Shown piece by piece: positions 35,674-49,846 of a stretch of 64,000 nucleotides of DNA; positions within the stretch are counted from its first letter, which is position 1, and the number at the start of each line of letters is the position of its first letter. The stretch is from assembly GCA_023846275.1 (NCBI GenBank), contig CM043877.1:12879107-12943106 (forward strand), in the 5' to 3' direction. The translations under genes and the position numbers were made by a program. Origin of the DNA: Vanilla planifolia. Taxonomy: Eukaryota > Streptophyta > Magnoliopsida > Asparagales > Orchidaceae. The notes under the pieces were generated by a model, which saw nothing but the letters and a program-made list of their open reading frames with translations, searched no databases and was not told the origin of the DNA.

Positions 35674-38600
35674 GGTGTGAAGACCAATGACACAATAGGA
35701 TTCATTATTAGTACTTATTGTATGGTGATGGGTATTAATCTAGAATCATGCCTTTATTTGATATGACACTATTTATGATAGAACTCATTGGGATTTTCCA
35801 TTAACACTTTGTGTATGATGGATGATGTTGCATTGAGGCCATGTTTATATTGGTGTTCTTTTGGCACTTGATTTTTGTGCAAAGTAATAGGTACAGATAT
35901 AGTATCATACCTTTATTTGGTTGAATATTGGTTATTTTGTGTCTTTGTGTAGAGGTTATTGGATATTATTGAATAGTGAGAATAATATCCAAGAAGAGAA
36001 AATATTTCCTTAAAAAATAAAAGAAGATATGGAAATGAATTATTTTAACTATAACATGAAAATTTTGGATAAATAAGCAAATATATGAATATTAATGTTT
36101 GCAATTTTATTCTTTATATCATGGATTTCTTTTTTTTCATATTATTTCTCACATAATAGCTTTATTTTGGTATTTTATGTTATTTTATTACCTTATGGAT
36201 TTTTTGTTGAGTTCTTTAAACTTTAATTAGTGCTTCTATCATTATTCATGCTTCCATGCCACATGGAGAGGATGATTACAAGGGGATGGATGAGAGTCCC
36301 TTCTAGTGGCTTGTCTGAATGAGAGAGTTACTAGGATGTTTAGTTATATGCTTTACATATGACACTTATATTTATCTCTGTGATATTTCCATATTGGTAC
36401 TTTGGTACTTTGTATTTGGTGGTGACGTGGATATTTATTTTAGGTGTTTTTAACAAATAATATATTCTTTTGGTTTTGAAATAAAAATAGATAATATTTG
36501 TTATTTAAATTGATTTAAGTTTTTATTTCATAGTTATTCTTTTCTTAAGGAAGATTTGTGTTTTCTCAATTTAATCATACATCTTTATTTTTTATAATTA
36601 ATATATTATTTTAGTAAGTTTAGGTAGGGCTAGAAAATTTAATATCTTTTTAGCTAAGAAAAGCACTCAACAATGTTAATTCAAAGATGTTCTGCTCAAC
36701 TTTAGGTTTCTTTATGTGTTCCTTATTTGGAGTGAAAAAAGTAAGTCTAACATAGCCTCTACTCAAACCCAACAATTGATCACTTAGTCTTTGTTTATTT
36801 TGATAGACATAGTCTCTCACCAAATGGCCCTATCTTGGCCAAACTTATAGTATGATGCAACTTCTTCCATCTGGCTTTATAGCTTAGTGTTCCTCTCTTT
36901 ACCTTGGTTGCTAGCACTTTTCCTTTTTTCCATTCCTTCTAGGAACTCAAAAACCTAATTAGGTTGCTAATTAAGCATTTGCTTTAGTTTAACAAAGTTG
37001 TCCCCTTTTTTACATGAAGGTCGCATGACTACTATCATATTTTCTTATATAGCCCTTCTTTGAAGGTTACTTTCTATCCTAAGAGCAAATCTTATTAAAG
37101 AGCCTTGCTTTAACACCTTCTTGATTGGTTGCCAGTTAGGGATCCTTGCCCAAATGACTCATCTTCCAAGTTTTTGGGCATAATACATTAGTCCAAGCCT
37201 TAATTTCATTTTCTCAGGTGAAAATTTTGCTAAAGACGACCTCAATGACAAATCTATCTATAAGGGTATTCTCACTTAAAGTCTTTATTAATAAATCATT
37301 TTTAAAGTAGTTGTATCAAAAATGAAAGCATGAAAAAGCTATGAGAATGAGGAAGGAGAAGAAGAATAGAACTTTAATATTCAACTTATGAAAAGAAGTA
37401 TTTTCCCTTAATCGAATTCTAAGATTTTGAGTCATCCATAGCTTCTGCAAGTCGTCAGCGCTTCAATTACTCCGTGTGCATGCAGATTCTACACACTCGA
37501 GTAAGGGTAAGAACTGTTTCCAATCACAAGAAGTGCACGTGCTAAGTCGACACATGTGTGGCTCCCAAAAGTCAGTGCATGTGCCTATTCCTGTGATGCT
37601 TGATGCATGATGTTGGGGGCTTAAGACTAGGAGGCATGGGACCCAAAGTTGGGTTCTTGACTTGCGACACTCAATGCCTGATATCAGAAGCATACATTTG
37701 TAGTATGATTTGATTTTCTTTTTAGTATTTTTCTTTAAGGCTTAAGTTTCCTAAATGTTAGTCCATGACTCCTCATGTAGTACTCAACCAGCACATTGAG
37801 ACACACTCTGGTACACCTAAGGAAAATCTCTGCACAAATTCTAACTTATGTCCCTTCTGCTTTGTCTTATGCATTGATTTGCATCATTTTATCTTTTTTC
37901 ATATTTTCTTTTCATCCATTTTAAATTTGGTGACATTGAAAGTAATCTTCTAATCAGTGACCAAGGAAAGCATATCTTAAGGCTCTAAGATGAAGTATGC
38001 CTTCAAGTTAAATACTTTTTTGTTATCTTCTCCTCCTTGAATAAGGTAGTCTCAAAGTAGGTAGCCTTAGATGATGGTAATGTTTCTTATGGTGATTCTT
38101 CTATTGATCATTTCTCTCATAGTTTACTTTCAATCAGTGTTTGTAATGTCATTGATGGTAGCAATTCTTTAAAGACTACACACTACTTTGGTATCAATGA
38201 GGAAGCTTCTCGTTATGCCATGATCCATTGTCATTATTGAAGGTATTAGGGTTTATTATTACTTAAGTTTTTTCAATTAAACATAGTAAGCCTTCCTCCT
38301 TACCTCAATATAATCCTTTCCTAAGAGTTGTAATGAAGATATTGTATTTTAGTAGACTCATTGATGTTTTCATACATTGAAACATAATATTTTAATAATC
38401 CTAATCATCACTCTCCTAATTTTATTTTGTACATGTCTTTGGGTGCCCTCTTTTTTGTAATGTGATCATTGACTCTAATCCTCCTTGGGATTTTAGTTGC
38501 CATAATGCTCCATTATTTGCAAACCACTTCTACATCCTCCACCATGGCAAGCTTAACAACCTTAACTATTAATAAGGACAAGTTCTTTCCTCTCAACTTT

Positions 38601-39690
38601 GTCCTCTTTTAGTAAAGCTTTTGCACCCAAACCTAAGCCATCGTCTCCCAATTGACCCTCAGTAAATACGACTTCCCATTCTTGTATGGATACCTAATCT
38701 TATCACGTATGTCTTTTTAAGATCTAAGATACTAACTTCTTATTTAATGTCATTAAATAACCCAATTCTAATTATCACTTATCCTATAGACCTTTCTAAT
38801 CAATATAAACATAACATGTAGTTCTTTTGTTAATATACCAATTCATCTACATCTATTAAAGGCCTTTTCCTACAAATTTGAAAACTCTTTACTTCTAAAA
38901 GTCTTCCATATATCATCCTTTCACACAAAACTACACCTTTAAAAAGAAATACCAATATTATATAATAGCAAACAATTATATTTAACTAAATTTTTATTAT
39001 TTTTGTACTTTTTCAACAAGTTTTGTTATTAACAATACCAAAAAGATTTATGCTAAAGTCATTGCTTAACTTGATATTATTTTATAAAATATAATAGTTA
39101 ATCATATCTATATCAAAGTATGCACCTAGATGGGACATAAAATGACATTTTCACGAATTGATTGAGTTCAAAATATACATTTTCCATTTGTAGTGCCAAG
39201 CAATGTCAAGAGAGAAAGGTAAGTTTTCATGAAACATGGGCAAGTTATTATTTATTTAGTATCTTCTACCACAAAAAATTGTTCAATATTTGTTTAACTT
39301 TTTGAATAAAACATTTATTTTTTCTTTTTAAATAGTTTTGGCATGCCTATCTTAACAAATAAAAAATATATAAAATAATTTCAGATGTGACATACACTAT
39401 ATTTTTTTTTTTTTTGTAAATAATCATGATTTTTAATAATCTTTTATTAAACATCACGTCAAATAATAATTTCTCCTGAAATACTCTTTAATAACAATGC
39501 TTTTCTTATTTTTATATCCAAATTTATTGGAATAACAACGCATACAGCAAGCATAGCTGTGGCACAAGCAGAAATATAGGCTTTTGCTATATACCATAGC
39601 ATACATTAATAAATACATATATACGTAAATACATAATATATATTATTTATTTATTTATTTATTAGGCTATAATTTCCTCCACCAATTTCG
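35674..39690. other. Intergenic DNA, no gene supported
   Basis: No domain is recognised on either strand. 36650-37700 is less AT-rich. It ends in CTGATATCAGAAGC (about 37679), which is close to a tRNA-iMet primer site but not enough for a call. A minus-strand frame at 37463-37693 (76 codons, Cys/Ser/Thr-rich) matches nothing I know. Confidence 0.5.
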
Positions 39691-39726
39691 TTGGTTAGAG
39701 GAAATCAAGTTTGGATAAACCGAGGA

Positions 39727-41023
39727 TCACAGCTGATCGTTCTGTTTCTCCAATGGCCAGTAAGGAATGGCCATCAAGCAGAGGTCGTTCTTCCTCCTCA
39801 ATGATCCATCGTACTCCTCCTCCATGTCGAGCTCCTTTCCCTCGGGGATTTCCCAGTTGAAGTGGAAGAGAAGAGCAGCGAGGAAGAGCTCCATTCCGGC
39901 CAGGGCAAATGTCATCCCCGGACATATCCTTCTCCCAGCACCAAAAGGGAAGTATTCCAAGCTCCCGCCTTTGAAATCCACCGCGCTTTCCTCGAATCTC
40001 TCCGGCAAGAAGCTGTAGGGATCTTTCCAAAGCTCGGGGTCTCTGCCGATGGCCCACGCGTTGACCATGACCCCTGCTTCCGCGTGGCACCCTGAAACCC
40101 AAGAGCTCGACGTCGTCGCCGCAGGTTCGGGGAAGAAGCAATGGCAGGGGAGGGTGGAGCCGAAGGGTTTCTTTGATCACTAGCTTGAGTTGGTGCAGCT
40201 CAGCGACGTCGTCGTCGATCGACTTCTTTCCTCTTAATGCTTCTCTGATCTCCAGCTGAGTCACTCGCATGACTCGTGGGTGCTGGACGAGCTCGGACAT
40301 CACCCATTCCAATGTGCTCGCCGTTGTTTCCGTTGCAGCCACCAGCATGTCCTTCAAAAATACGATTTTTTATTTGATTTAAAAAACAACAGTTTGAAAA
40401 GATCTCGTCAATTTTTTTTAAAGCCTATTTAGTTACCAGGATCACTGCTTTGATATCCACCATTTGCAGAGGGATCTCGAGCTCCTCCTTTTCCTGAACT
40501 CTGAGAAGCACATCAACCAAGTCCTCCTCCATCTTCTGCCCCGTGTGTCCACCTCCCTGCGGCCTGTGCTCCTCGATAATCTCATCCAAAATTCCATCGA
40601 GCTCCTCGTGCAGCCGCCTCATCCCTTCCGTGGAGCCATCCAAGGCGCCTATAAGAGGTGCCATCGACGGAAAGAGGTCCACCAAACTCAGAACAGAGGC
40701 TCTCTTGATGGTCTCCTTCATGGCCCTCAAAAACTCCTCCTTCCTGGGGCGCACCTTTCAAAACGCCGCGCGCGTGACGTGGTCGTTGGTAAGGCTGAGA
40801 AACAACCTGGTCAGGTTCACCGGAACAGCCGAGGCTGACCTGAGGTGGTCCACGAGTTCTCTAGCCGCCTCCTCTCTCCGGGAGGAGAAGGACCGGACCC
40901 TGCGGTTGCTGAGGACTTCGAGGGAGCAGATCCTTCGCAGCTGACGCCAGTATGGGCCGTGGGGGGGGAAGCCGAGACCGGCGCAGTTGCAGGCGATGGT
41001 CTTGATGTAGGGCCTGAGATATT
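39727..41023 (-). pseudogene. CYP71-type cytochrome P450 pseudogene, N-terminus missing
   Basis: P450s of this clan are ER-anchored haem monooxygenases of specialised metabolism; the substrate cannot be told. On the minus strand, exon 1 remnant (41023-40437) encodes GPYWRQLRRICSLEVLS through VDIKAVIL. A GT-AG intron of 85 bp (40436-40352) follows. Exon 2 (40351-39727) carries the I-helix AATETT, KETLRLHPP (ExxR), PERF and the haem loop FPFGAGRRICPG, ending at TGA 39727-39729. The intron position, phase 0 before DM of the I-helix block, is that of CYP71-clan genes. Three lesions: the first 100 or so residues (membrane anchor, proline hinge) are absent with AT-rich DNA beyond 41023; TGA at 40758-40760 replaces a glycine-type codon; and a 1-bp insertion at about 40078-40079 shifts the frame after GFRVPRG. 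It cannot encode an active enzyme. Confidence 0.92.
40352..40436 (-). other. Intron of the P450 pseudogene
   Basis: On the minus strand the donor is CTG|GTAACT and the acceptor TTGAAG|GAC. The 85-bp intron is T/A-rich against GC-rich exons and separates complete codons, so its loss restores the P450 frame. Confidence 0.88.
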
Positions 41024-41309
41024 AAAGATTCAATTTTATTTCAAATTATGAAAATTGTAATTACAAAGTTCATAGTAAGCTAATATAAAAATTTTATCTG
41101 TTTATTAGTATTTTTAATTGAATTATAATAAATTATGTAAGAGAAATATATATAGTTTATTTTTATTTTTTTCACATTTTATTATTAATTATACTTATAT
41201 TAAAGTGGATATTTTTATCTTTTTTTATTTAGCATGGGGGCTATTTTCTATGTTTATTTATATCTCACAATAGAATAAAAAATAGATAATAACTTTTGGG
41301 TTATTTTAC

Positions 41310-41540
41310 TAATAAAAAAAACCAAGGAGATTCGCTTCTACCTTCTTCAGGGGAGTCCAAGGCCACTCGGCCTTCCTTGTGTTCAGGAAGACCTTCCTTC
41401 GGAGTATAGCTCACATCCAAACATCTGATTGGGGAACGAGGCAACGCCCATGAAGCTCCGGCGGAAAGGGAAGGCCTACAACCATCAACTAAAACCCCAA
41501 AAGAACCAGATCTCATGGCCCATGTATGCACATAAGAAAA
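41310..41540. other. Isolated GC-richer island of unknown origin
   Basis: About 230 bp near balanced GC lies within AT-rich DNA, 290 bp from the broken 5' end of the P450. Its minus frame (41531-41301, 76 codons) is open with no domain I recognise. It may be a leader or LTR fragment, or a captured gene piece. Confidence 0.4.
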
Positions 41541-41612
41541 CTATTAATCTTCTCTTGTTTGTGATTGTATTCTAGATTTACCCTTTCTTTTATTTGTGAT
41601 CTAGAGTTATTG

Positions 41613-41870
41613 TAACATTTTCAAATTTCTATATAATATGGTTATATTAATATTTGAGAATCAATTCATAAATATATTAAACATTTCATAAAATTTATTA
41701 GAATTAAGTAGAAAATAAAATATTTTAAAATGTAGAAATAAAAATATTGATGGATAAAACTTGTTGAGAATGGTATTTGTTTCATCTTGATCAATTTTTT
41801 TGTTAAAATTATTGCAAATTATTGAACTTTAAAACCTAAATAGAAAATAAAATATTTAATTAATTATTAT
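41613..41870 (+). repeat. Repeat B, copy 2 (LTR-like start)
   Basis: It begins TGTAACATTTTC and aligns with the 25546 copy through ATATTTTAAAATGTAGAAAT and TTGTTTCATCTTGATC. After it comes a C/A-rich stretch (ACACACACACCCC at about 41873). The right end is unknown. Confidence 0.4.
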
Positions 41871-44800
41871 ACACACACACCCCTTAATTAACTAATTCCA
41901 AACCAGCACTCACATTCATGCCCCCCACATTTGTTATTTTTCTTTCACAAATTCACATTGATTGCCTTACTTGTGTGAAACTCTAACCCTAATCTTTATT
42001 CACCATTGTTTCATATGATTGGTATTTGAGAATTAGGTTTCATTAAAGGTGGAAGGAAGTGGGATCAACATTATGATGAGACAAAAAAAGAAGGAAAAGG
42101 AGAAAAGATTCAAATACTAGAAAGATCTATTGGAGAGGAGAGAGGGTAGACTATAAATCATAAAGGATAAGTTTCTACCCTAAGTTTACTTTGCATTTTA
42201 ATATTTAACAAGATTTGGAATAATGACTATACATGCTAAAGAAGCTTTCATGAAAAAACTCAAATTTGAAATCATTGTTGTTATTAAATGATGTAATAAG
42301 CATAATAAACTAGTACATTAAATTTATATTACAATTATGTTGCATAATTTAAAAATGATTGTAGCACAAGAAAAAAAATGAGAAGGTAGTTAAATATCAA
42401 TCTCTTTTGATATTAATATAAGTCTCTTAACATATTGTATATGCATATACTTGATATAATGATATAATATTATGTTTTGACATGCTTTTGATTATAGGAG
42501 ATGATAATATATTATATTATTTTACATGTTGTACCTTAGTTATCATAAAACATGATTAACATAATGTGATGATGTTGACTTATTAAATAGCTACATAATA
42601 ACATATGATTTGTTAAGTACTTTCATTATTAGAGATTCATATTATATATTAACACTTTGTATGTAAGGGTAAATAATATATAAGTAAAACATTAATACAA
42701 CAGATGTCCTAATAAGAGAATGAATTATTAATAACAAGGGAAAGGGGAAATCATATAAGATAAGATTGTTAAGGAAAAAAAGATTTATGTAAAGATTGCT
42801 TGAAAGGATAGTGACCTATCTATGTGAAAACATGACATCTTGAACTTACCATATCAAGATATTATTCTCTTGGATTGTTCCATTTTCACATAAAAAGTTT
42901 TTGAATGGTACCCATCCAAAAGCTAATCATGAAGTTCTCATGCAACTTTTTTCCCAAAGAAGAGTTTCAAAATTTTAAACACTAGCATTACATATACAAA
43001 CTATGATCTTCCCCTTAATAGCTAATATGAGATAACTCATTCCTCACTTCTAAAATCTTGTTACAAAAAGACACACTCTTACTCATGTATTTTGTTATAC
43101 TTTCACCTGTTCTTGTCCACTTCTCACCTTCATTGGGCATTACAAGTCTACTGGCTTCAACTTGTTCCATCCTCAACAACATCAAACTAGAGAGAGGTCA
43201 ATTATGATACTAAATTATGATGCTATAGTATTACTATATTGATGTATTATATGATAACCCACTTAATTATACTCTAATATCCTCTTAGAGCATATTTTAT
43301 GTATCAAATGGAAGTGTTATAAATCTAGAATTAAAAAATATAATGAGTTATGACTCTCTTGAAAAGCATAAAAAAATACGAGTGGATGGACTTTATATTT
43401 GAGAATACTATTATGAAGGTCTTCACGAGGAATCCCCCAGTATATAATTTATAATTTTTAAAGATGAACTAAATTTTTTTATGAATTATTAAAGTTTAGA
43501 ATAATAAAATAAATTCTTAATAAAAATAACTAGATAATTGTCTTATTTATATGTGAATAAGCTCTTACTCTTGTATCAAGAATCAATTATTGTGCTTGCT
43601 TATGTGAGAGAAAGTAGAGAGTCAACGAGAGCAGAAACTTGGAGAGACAAGGGAAGTCACAATTGTGGTTGTTTTTGTATTGTTTTGATTATTATTTTAT
43701 TACTATATTGGTGAGATTTAAAAAGGAAAAATAATGGGCTCGAGGAAAAGAGTAATTGTTTAACTTTTGTTTTGAAAACCTCATTATAAGATCAAATGTC
43801 ATCCATCTCGATTTTCCATCCTTAACCATGTATAATCTATTTGAATTACTTTGGAAACAAATTTAGCTAACTTCAATTATTAATCATGATGGACAAAGGC
43901 TATTGCAAGTTCTAGCTATAACAATCATATTAGACAACTATTCAAATTGTTTGGGATGAACTTACAATAGTTCAGCATGAAGCTTTCAGCTCATGTATGT
44001 TTGGGTATTTAGGATGGCATCATACTACTACTATTCTATGATCAGATAGTATTATTCTCTATATAGAAGGGTGTAACATGTATCATATGTCTAATCTGTG
44101 AGTGGATATAGGGGTTCATGCTAATACAGAATAAAAATCAGATAGAGACCTTCCTTTCCAATTGCTTATTCAATCATATTTACATATATGTGAGTATAGA
44201 TAGCATATGACACATCTATTAGATTGATAATATAGTATGTTGATTGTGAATAAAGCTTATATGATGCTATCAACCTAGTACAAACAAGGTTATGATCCTA
44301 TGCATATATAAATTAGGTATCGCACAAGTATGAAATGTGAGTTAGCCTAATACAATTAGATAACGAACATTTCTTGTCATTGTACTAGTATAATAGTTGG
44401 ACCAAACTTGCATGATAAGTTCTCATATTACTTAATAGAGATTTACTAGACGATTGTTGTTTGACTAATATAAGGCATGTCATACAGTATGATATAGGTG
44501 ATTATAGTATACAAATGGTAAGGCTAAAATATCAATAGAGCATAGATTGTACAAGCAAGTAATAAGAATCATATTAAACATTTATTTGATGAACAGATTT
44601 ATTATAGATTGTTTGATCGATCCCTAGAATGATTAACTATCAAGGATCGCACTAGTACAACATGAAAATCATACTTATATTATCAGTGTATTCCAGTGGC
44701 TTAACCTTTGTACAGCTCTCATCATACAATATGCTAAATAGATTGTACAATACAATATGATGAAAACAAATGAAAATGAGAACAACTTATTATGACATAA

Positions 44801-46737
44801 TTGGTAGAGGTTATAGAAATTACTTTCATAATAAAAATTAAATTATTATTAATAAAAATTAATGTGAATTTCATAGAAAATAAGAACTGATTAATGAGAA
44901 AAAAAAAGTGATGAAAGTGGCTTCTTAGAGTTGTTAGATAGGTGAACAAATTAACTTTGATGTTATTAAGTTATTAAAAATCCATTGTCTTATTATAAAA
45001 TACATGATGATGTGAGTATTTGTATGTCATAACATCCTTTTATATATATTCTAATTTTTATAGTACTTTGTAACTACTAATATATATATATATATATATA
45101 ACTATATATATAAATATATAAATTATATTATATTATAAATTAGAATATATGAAAAGATAAAAAAATAAAATATATAAAAAAAGAAAAACCACGAGGCTAG
45201 TAAGCCTGAGAAGGAACATTACCTTATCTATTAACCACCTAATAAATATGATATATATCATCATTGATGTGATGATACTCAAATGTGGGCCATGACATAC
45301 AGAGGTCTTGACTTAATAGTGATGAGATACTTCACTTCTAGGTGTCATGGGTACTCAGAGATGAGGCTCTAACATTTTGAGTGCCTCCTTCCTTATCAAC
45401 ACAAGATGTTTCTATTAAAAAAGAGACTTAATAATAAGAATGAGATACTTTACTCCCGAGTGTTCTGCCACTTAGAGGTGAAGCTATGGTATTTAAAAGT
45501 ATTATAATCGTGAGATATAATATGGGATCCCTAGGGCTTAATATTTGGTTGTATAATTCTACACATCCTAACCTTGCAAGTTTCTAAAAAGTGTAATTTT
45601 TTAAATTTTTTTTACAATATCATATAGAATAATTATTTTCCTTCTTATCTGCTTGAATTTGTTTCAAGTGATACTTTCACCTTTCTAAATGTCAAGCATT
45701 CCACCAAATTAAATTTCTAAGCAACAATCAAATCTCTTAGTATTTGCTTTGTTGTATCTTGATAGGCCATTCTTTGCTTGCTTAAATGGCTCATTAATCC
45801 TTATTGCTTTGTAAGCAAAGATGGGTCAATACATTTGAACCGACATGAGGGCCCAGTTCCATTGCATTGCAAGAATGCATATTGTACATTTAGTTGACCA
45901 CTTATTTCTCTTATGATACAATACTCTTCCCATGAATCCCCCTTTCTCCTCAATATATAGAAAAAAAATGTAAGATAAGTGGCACCAATTCATCACGAAA
46001 TAAAGGACTCATCAAGTTGGGATCACTAACTAATACCAACTAAGAAGGGATTAGGGGTTGAATGATGCAAATATAAAGTTTGATAGCATCATCATTCTCT
46101 TTTCTAAATTATGGGATTATTCCTCATAACTTCTTCTCCAATGTAATGGTTGAAGCAATAGTTTCCTTAAACTTTTGAATATATTGAAACAATTGAACAA
46201 TTTATTGATTTATAAAGTTACATCAATTTTCTTCTTCACAAGTCATTATAAAGCTTTCACCAATCTTCTTGTTTTCTTACTTTGATTGCTCCTCCAAGCC
46301 CTTCTTTATAGTTCCCATCACAACCAATGCTTTGAAGATCTAAAAAATACGTTCCATTTGCATAACTTGATCTCTTATTTAGATGATAATCTTATTTATG
46401 AACTTTCATATTTCAAATTTCTGAATGAATAATAAAAAAAAGAAACTCAACATTAATATGCATATGTAAACAGATGGCTACTACAATCTAAAACTTGCTT
46501 TACTTTCTCAAAAATTGTACTTCTACTTATCTGTGTGGAGTTGCAATAATAAATAGGAACAAGGTTTTTTTTTCAAAATCCTTTACATCCTTGGTTGATT
46601 GACACATCTTTCATCTTTGAGCACAAGAATAGAACAAAACATTTGAAATAAGAATGCAGAAAGGATAAGAGGAAACAACTTTTTTATCATTTCAATAATA
46701 AAGCAATATAGAGAACAATAATTTGACAAGTTATTAG
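41871..46737. other. AT-rich intergenic DNA, no gene seen
   Basis: No coding signal is seen on either strand. 43950-44770 repeats the CATAC/GTACAA/ATGATA vocabulary of the 15-29 kb region. A (TA)10-type run lies at 45080-45100. 46000-46700 is less repetitive but shows no domain. Confidence 0.55.
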
Positions 46738-49700
46738 AATGTTGTTACACCCCATTTTTTCCTAGGCTGATTTTTGGCATACAATTTTTTTTTTTTATAT
46801 AGACAGCTCAGATCGTCCCATACCAACCTGAGTAGCCTACGAAAACATAGGATATAACACATCATTACACACCTACTTTCCTTTAACAATGTGGATCCCA
46901 TCTCCCGGGTACACCGTCAAATCAGGTTCATGACTCCTGAATTAACAGATGGACTCGCGCAATGTTACTCCTACTAGACCCAATACTCCTAACCCATACG
47001 GGTAGGAGAACCGATCTAATAGAAGTCTGAACCCCCACGGTTAAGTTCCATAGTCATGTAATGACCTCACCATCAAACAAAAGGATATATAACATCCTCA
47101 GATAAAATATGGCACTCCACACACCATACTCCAAGACAATAAGGTAAGACAGTAAATGGAAACTACATTACAAGAATAAGATCCAAGTCCAACAAGTGCA
47201 ATATTGTCCAACCAGATACATAAGTCAGAATCACCCTCACATAATACCTGACATATGAGAATAACAATCTCATTAAATACATCCAACAGCAACAATCAAC
47301 TAACCAGAATATCTCAGACAATCACAATCAGATATCCTCCACAAGCCTGCTGACCACGATCCCACCTAATCTGGTAGCGTCAAGTCTGCCGAGCCACTGA
47401 AAATATATAATACAGGAATGAGCTACGCCCAGTAGGAAAGACAGCTAGTAAAACTCCCATGCAAGAGAAGGATAATAGCAAAAATATAGGAATACAGCAT
47501 AACAATGTAAGGTGGATAGGCACTCTCAGTCCCAGACTCCGACCAACCACAGTCACCCCCAGTCACACCAGAGTAGCTCTCCTCTGGGCTTCCAGGTAGC
47601 GTGCCAGTGGGAACGCCCATCTCGAAACACGCATGGCGCCTAAGCACCCGACACCGCAGCGTCTCTCGTCAATCAATCTCCTGGAGACTATAGACCGATC
47701 CAGTCACAAAATCTCTAGCCAACGTGAGACACCCCTGCCACCCTAAGGCGCGCAGGCCTACACACTTGGCTAGCCACTGCGAGACACCCCTGCCACCCTC
47801 AGGCGCGCAGGCCTACACACATGGACCAGGAGAGATCGACTCAGCCACCGTCCCAAAGAGTCCTCTACCAACAACTTCCATAGAAGCTCACGCCCCTACA
47901 GTCATTGCCAATCTCTAACTCCAAGATCCGGCAACATGTGTCCAGGTACAACAAGGCGCATACCAGTCCACATGTATACTGTGGAAGCTAAGTCTGAACC
48001 GCACAGTTACCTACCACAACTACCCTAAAACATCATATAGGGTCTATAGTAGTCCGGTCCAGTATGCCAATCCATAAAATATGCCAACACTGAGTAAACT
48101 AACTCAATCCATGCCGTTGCCATCAAAGCAACACAACTGTCAATTACTAACTGTTCTGGTAGCATCCATGTACCATACCTCTGTCTGACTGTTTCCAACT
48201 GTACTGTCGTCACTGATAACATTTTTCCCCACTTCAGGCAATTTTTCTTTACCCACGGATCTCCAGAATTTTCGAAATTTCTCATTTCCAAATTTTCTGA
48301 TTTTTCTTGAATTTTCCAAAATATAAATAATCCCTAAAACTCAATTATCGAATTTTCCTAAATTCGAAATATCAAATTTTGCATTTTATCCATTTTCCGA
48401 AATTCGGAATAATTTCCGAATTTAAAATTCCGCTATTCCATTATACCGCGCCGCACTTCCGTGAACCCGGTTCTCGCCGCCGGTTCGGCCTTCGCGCTGA
48501 GCCGAGAACCGCTTCTCACTGAACCGCGTCGAATCCCCTGAACCGGATCTCGCCACCGGTTCGGGCCTTCGTGCTGAACCAAACCCCGCCGGTCGAAGTT
48601 ATTAATCCGAAATTCGGCCGACGCTTAATATATAATATTAATAATTGATATAATTATTCTCTTAATAAATCAACTAATCCCTAATTAACCCTTAATTCGT
48701 CTCCTTCCTTCGCCCGTCGTCCGCGAAACCCTAGCCGCCGCCATCGCCGACCAATACGATCCTTCCGTCGATTTCCGGCGACTGCGAACAAGGAGAACAT
48801 GTTCGTACTATCCTAACGTTCCAATAATGCCGCTAATTTCCTAAGGTTTAAATCAAAATTTTCCCCGAGCAATTTCGTCTAATCCACATGCTTGACAGTT
48901 CACGCAATTAAAATTCTAGCATTATACAATCACCTTAACGTGAATGAAGTAACATATTCAAATCACAATGCTTGGTAACATTTCCAATTCGACGAACAAA
49001 TTAATTTGTCCCGAAAAGAAAACCCTAACATGCTAATTCGATAATTTGCATAATCGATCCCAAAAATCACATCCGCATGCTCAGATAGCAGTTTGCAAAA
49101 TAATACATGTTTTAATTTGCTAAATATCTAATTTAAAATCTGAATTTCCTACCTCAAAGACGTCGGCGACGGTGAAACTCGTCCGCAGCTCGCCGCAGCT
49201 CTTCACCGAACGAACCCGGTATCAATCGACTCTCCTCGGTCCCGTGAATCTCCAGGCACAAAAAGCCCCTTGCCAGGCCGCCGGAATCACGCGTCGTACG
49301 TCGGAAAACTTCCTCTCTATCGGTCGGTCGAACGAACCCCTAATCGATGTATTTCGCGAGGGTTTTATATTCCTGGCCGACACGGTGAAAACCCGTTACG
49401 CACCGTTGACACGCTTTCGACACGGTAAGCACCCGATACGCGCTGTCGACACGCTATCGACACGGTAAGCACCCGATCAGCCGGTTCAATCCCAACCATC
49501 GATCACGACCGTCCGATCCGCTTATCAGAACGCACGCGCAAACTCACTCGGCGTACCGCCTCCGCCTCCGCTGAACCGTTCCGGTCCGGTTCACGCGCGG
49601 TAAAAACCAATTTCCGGTTTAATTTAAATGGATTTTCGAATTTCTAAAAATCCAATAAATATAATTAAACAGGGAAAATTACTTAAAATTTACCTCGGTG

Positions 49701-49846
49701 CTCCGGAAAATCCCTAGAAATTTCAGAAATTCCAATAGCCTCTAATTGAGCTCCTGGCTCATCCTACTGTAGATCTGAAATCATCCAAGCCAAAAATTAA
49801 TTTATTAAAGATTAACATAAAAATTTTTACTGGGTATAACAAATGT
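46738..49846 (-). repeat. Chromovirus-family solo LTR, oldest LTR form
   Basis: The LTR is 46743-49841 (3099 bp), flanked by AATGT (46738-46742 and 49842-49846). Reversed, it starts TGTTATACCCAGTAAAAATT and ends ATGGGGTGTAACA, and it is collinear with the LTRs at 1366 and 7733. It has two copies of the GGCCTACAC unit spaced 55 bp (47751 and 47806), but only one copy of the 51-bp ATGCGTG unit that is doubled in the other members. There is no internal region, hence a solo LTR. Confidence 0.93.

Noticed and set aside
37676..37692. Primer-binding site (CTGATATCAGAAGC) of another LTR element
   Set aside because: It has a mismatch and an extra base against TGGTATCAGAGC. No LTR pair or coding region could be found around it.
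37463..37693. Cys/Ser-rich 76-codon minus-strand ORF as a small secreted peptide gene
   Set aside because: There is no signal peptide start, no regular Cys spacing and no promoter context. The region looks like an old repeat.
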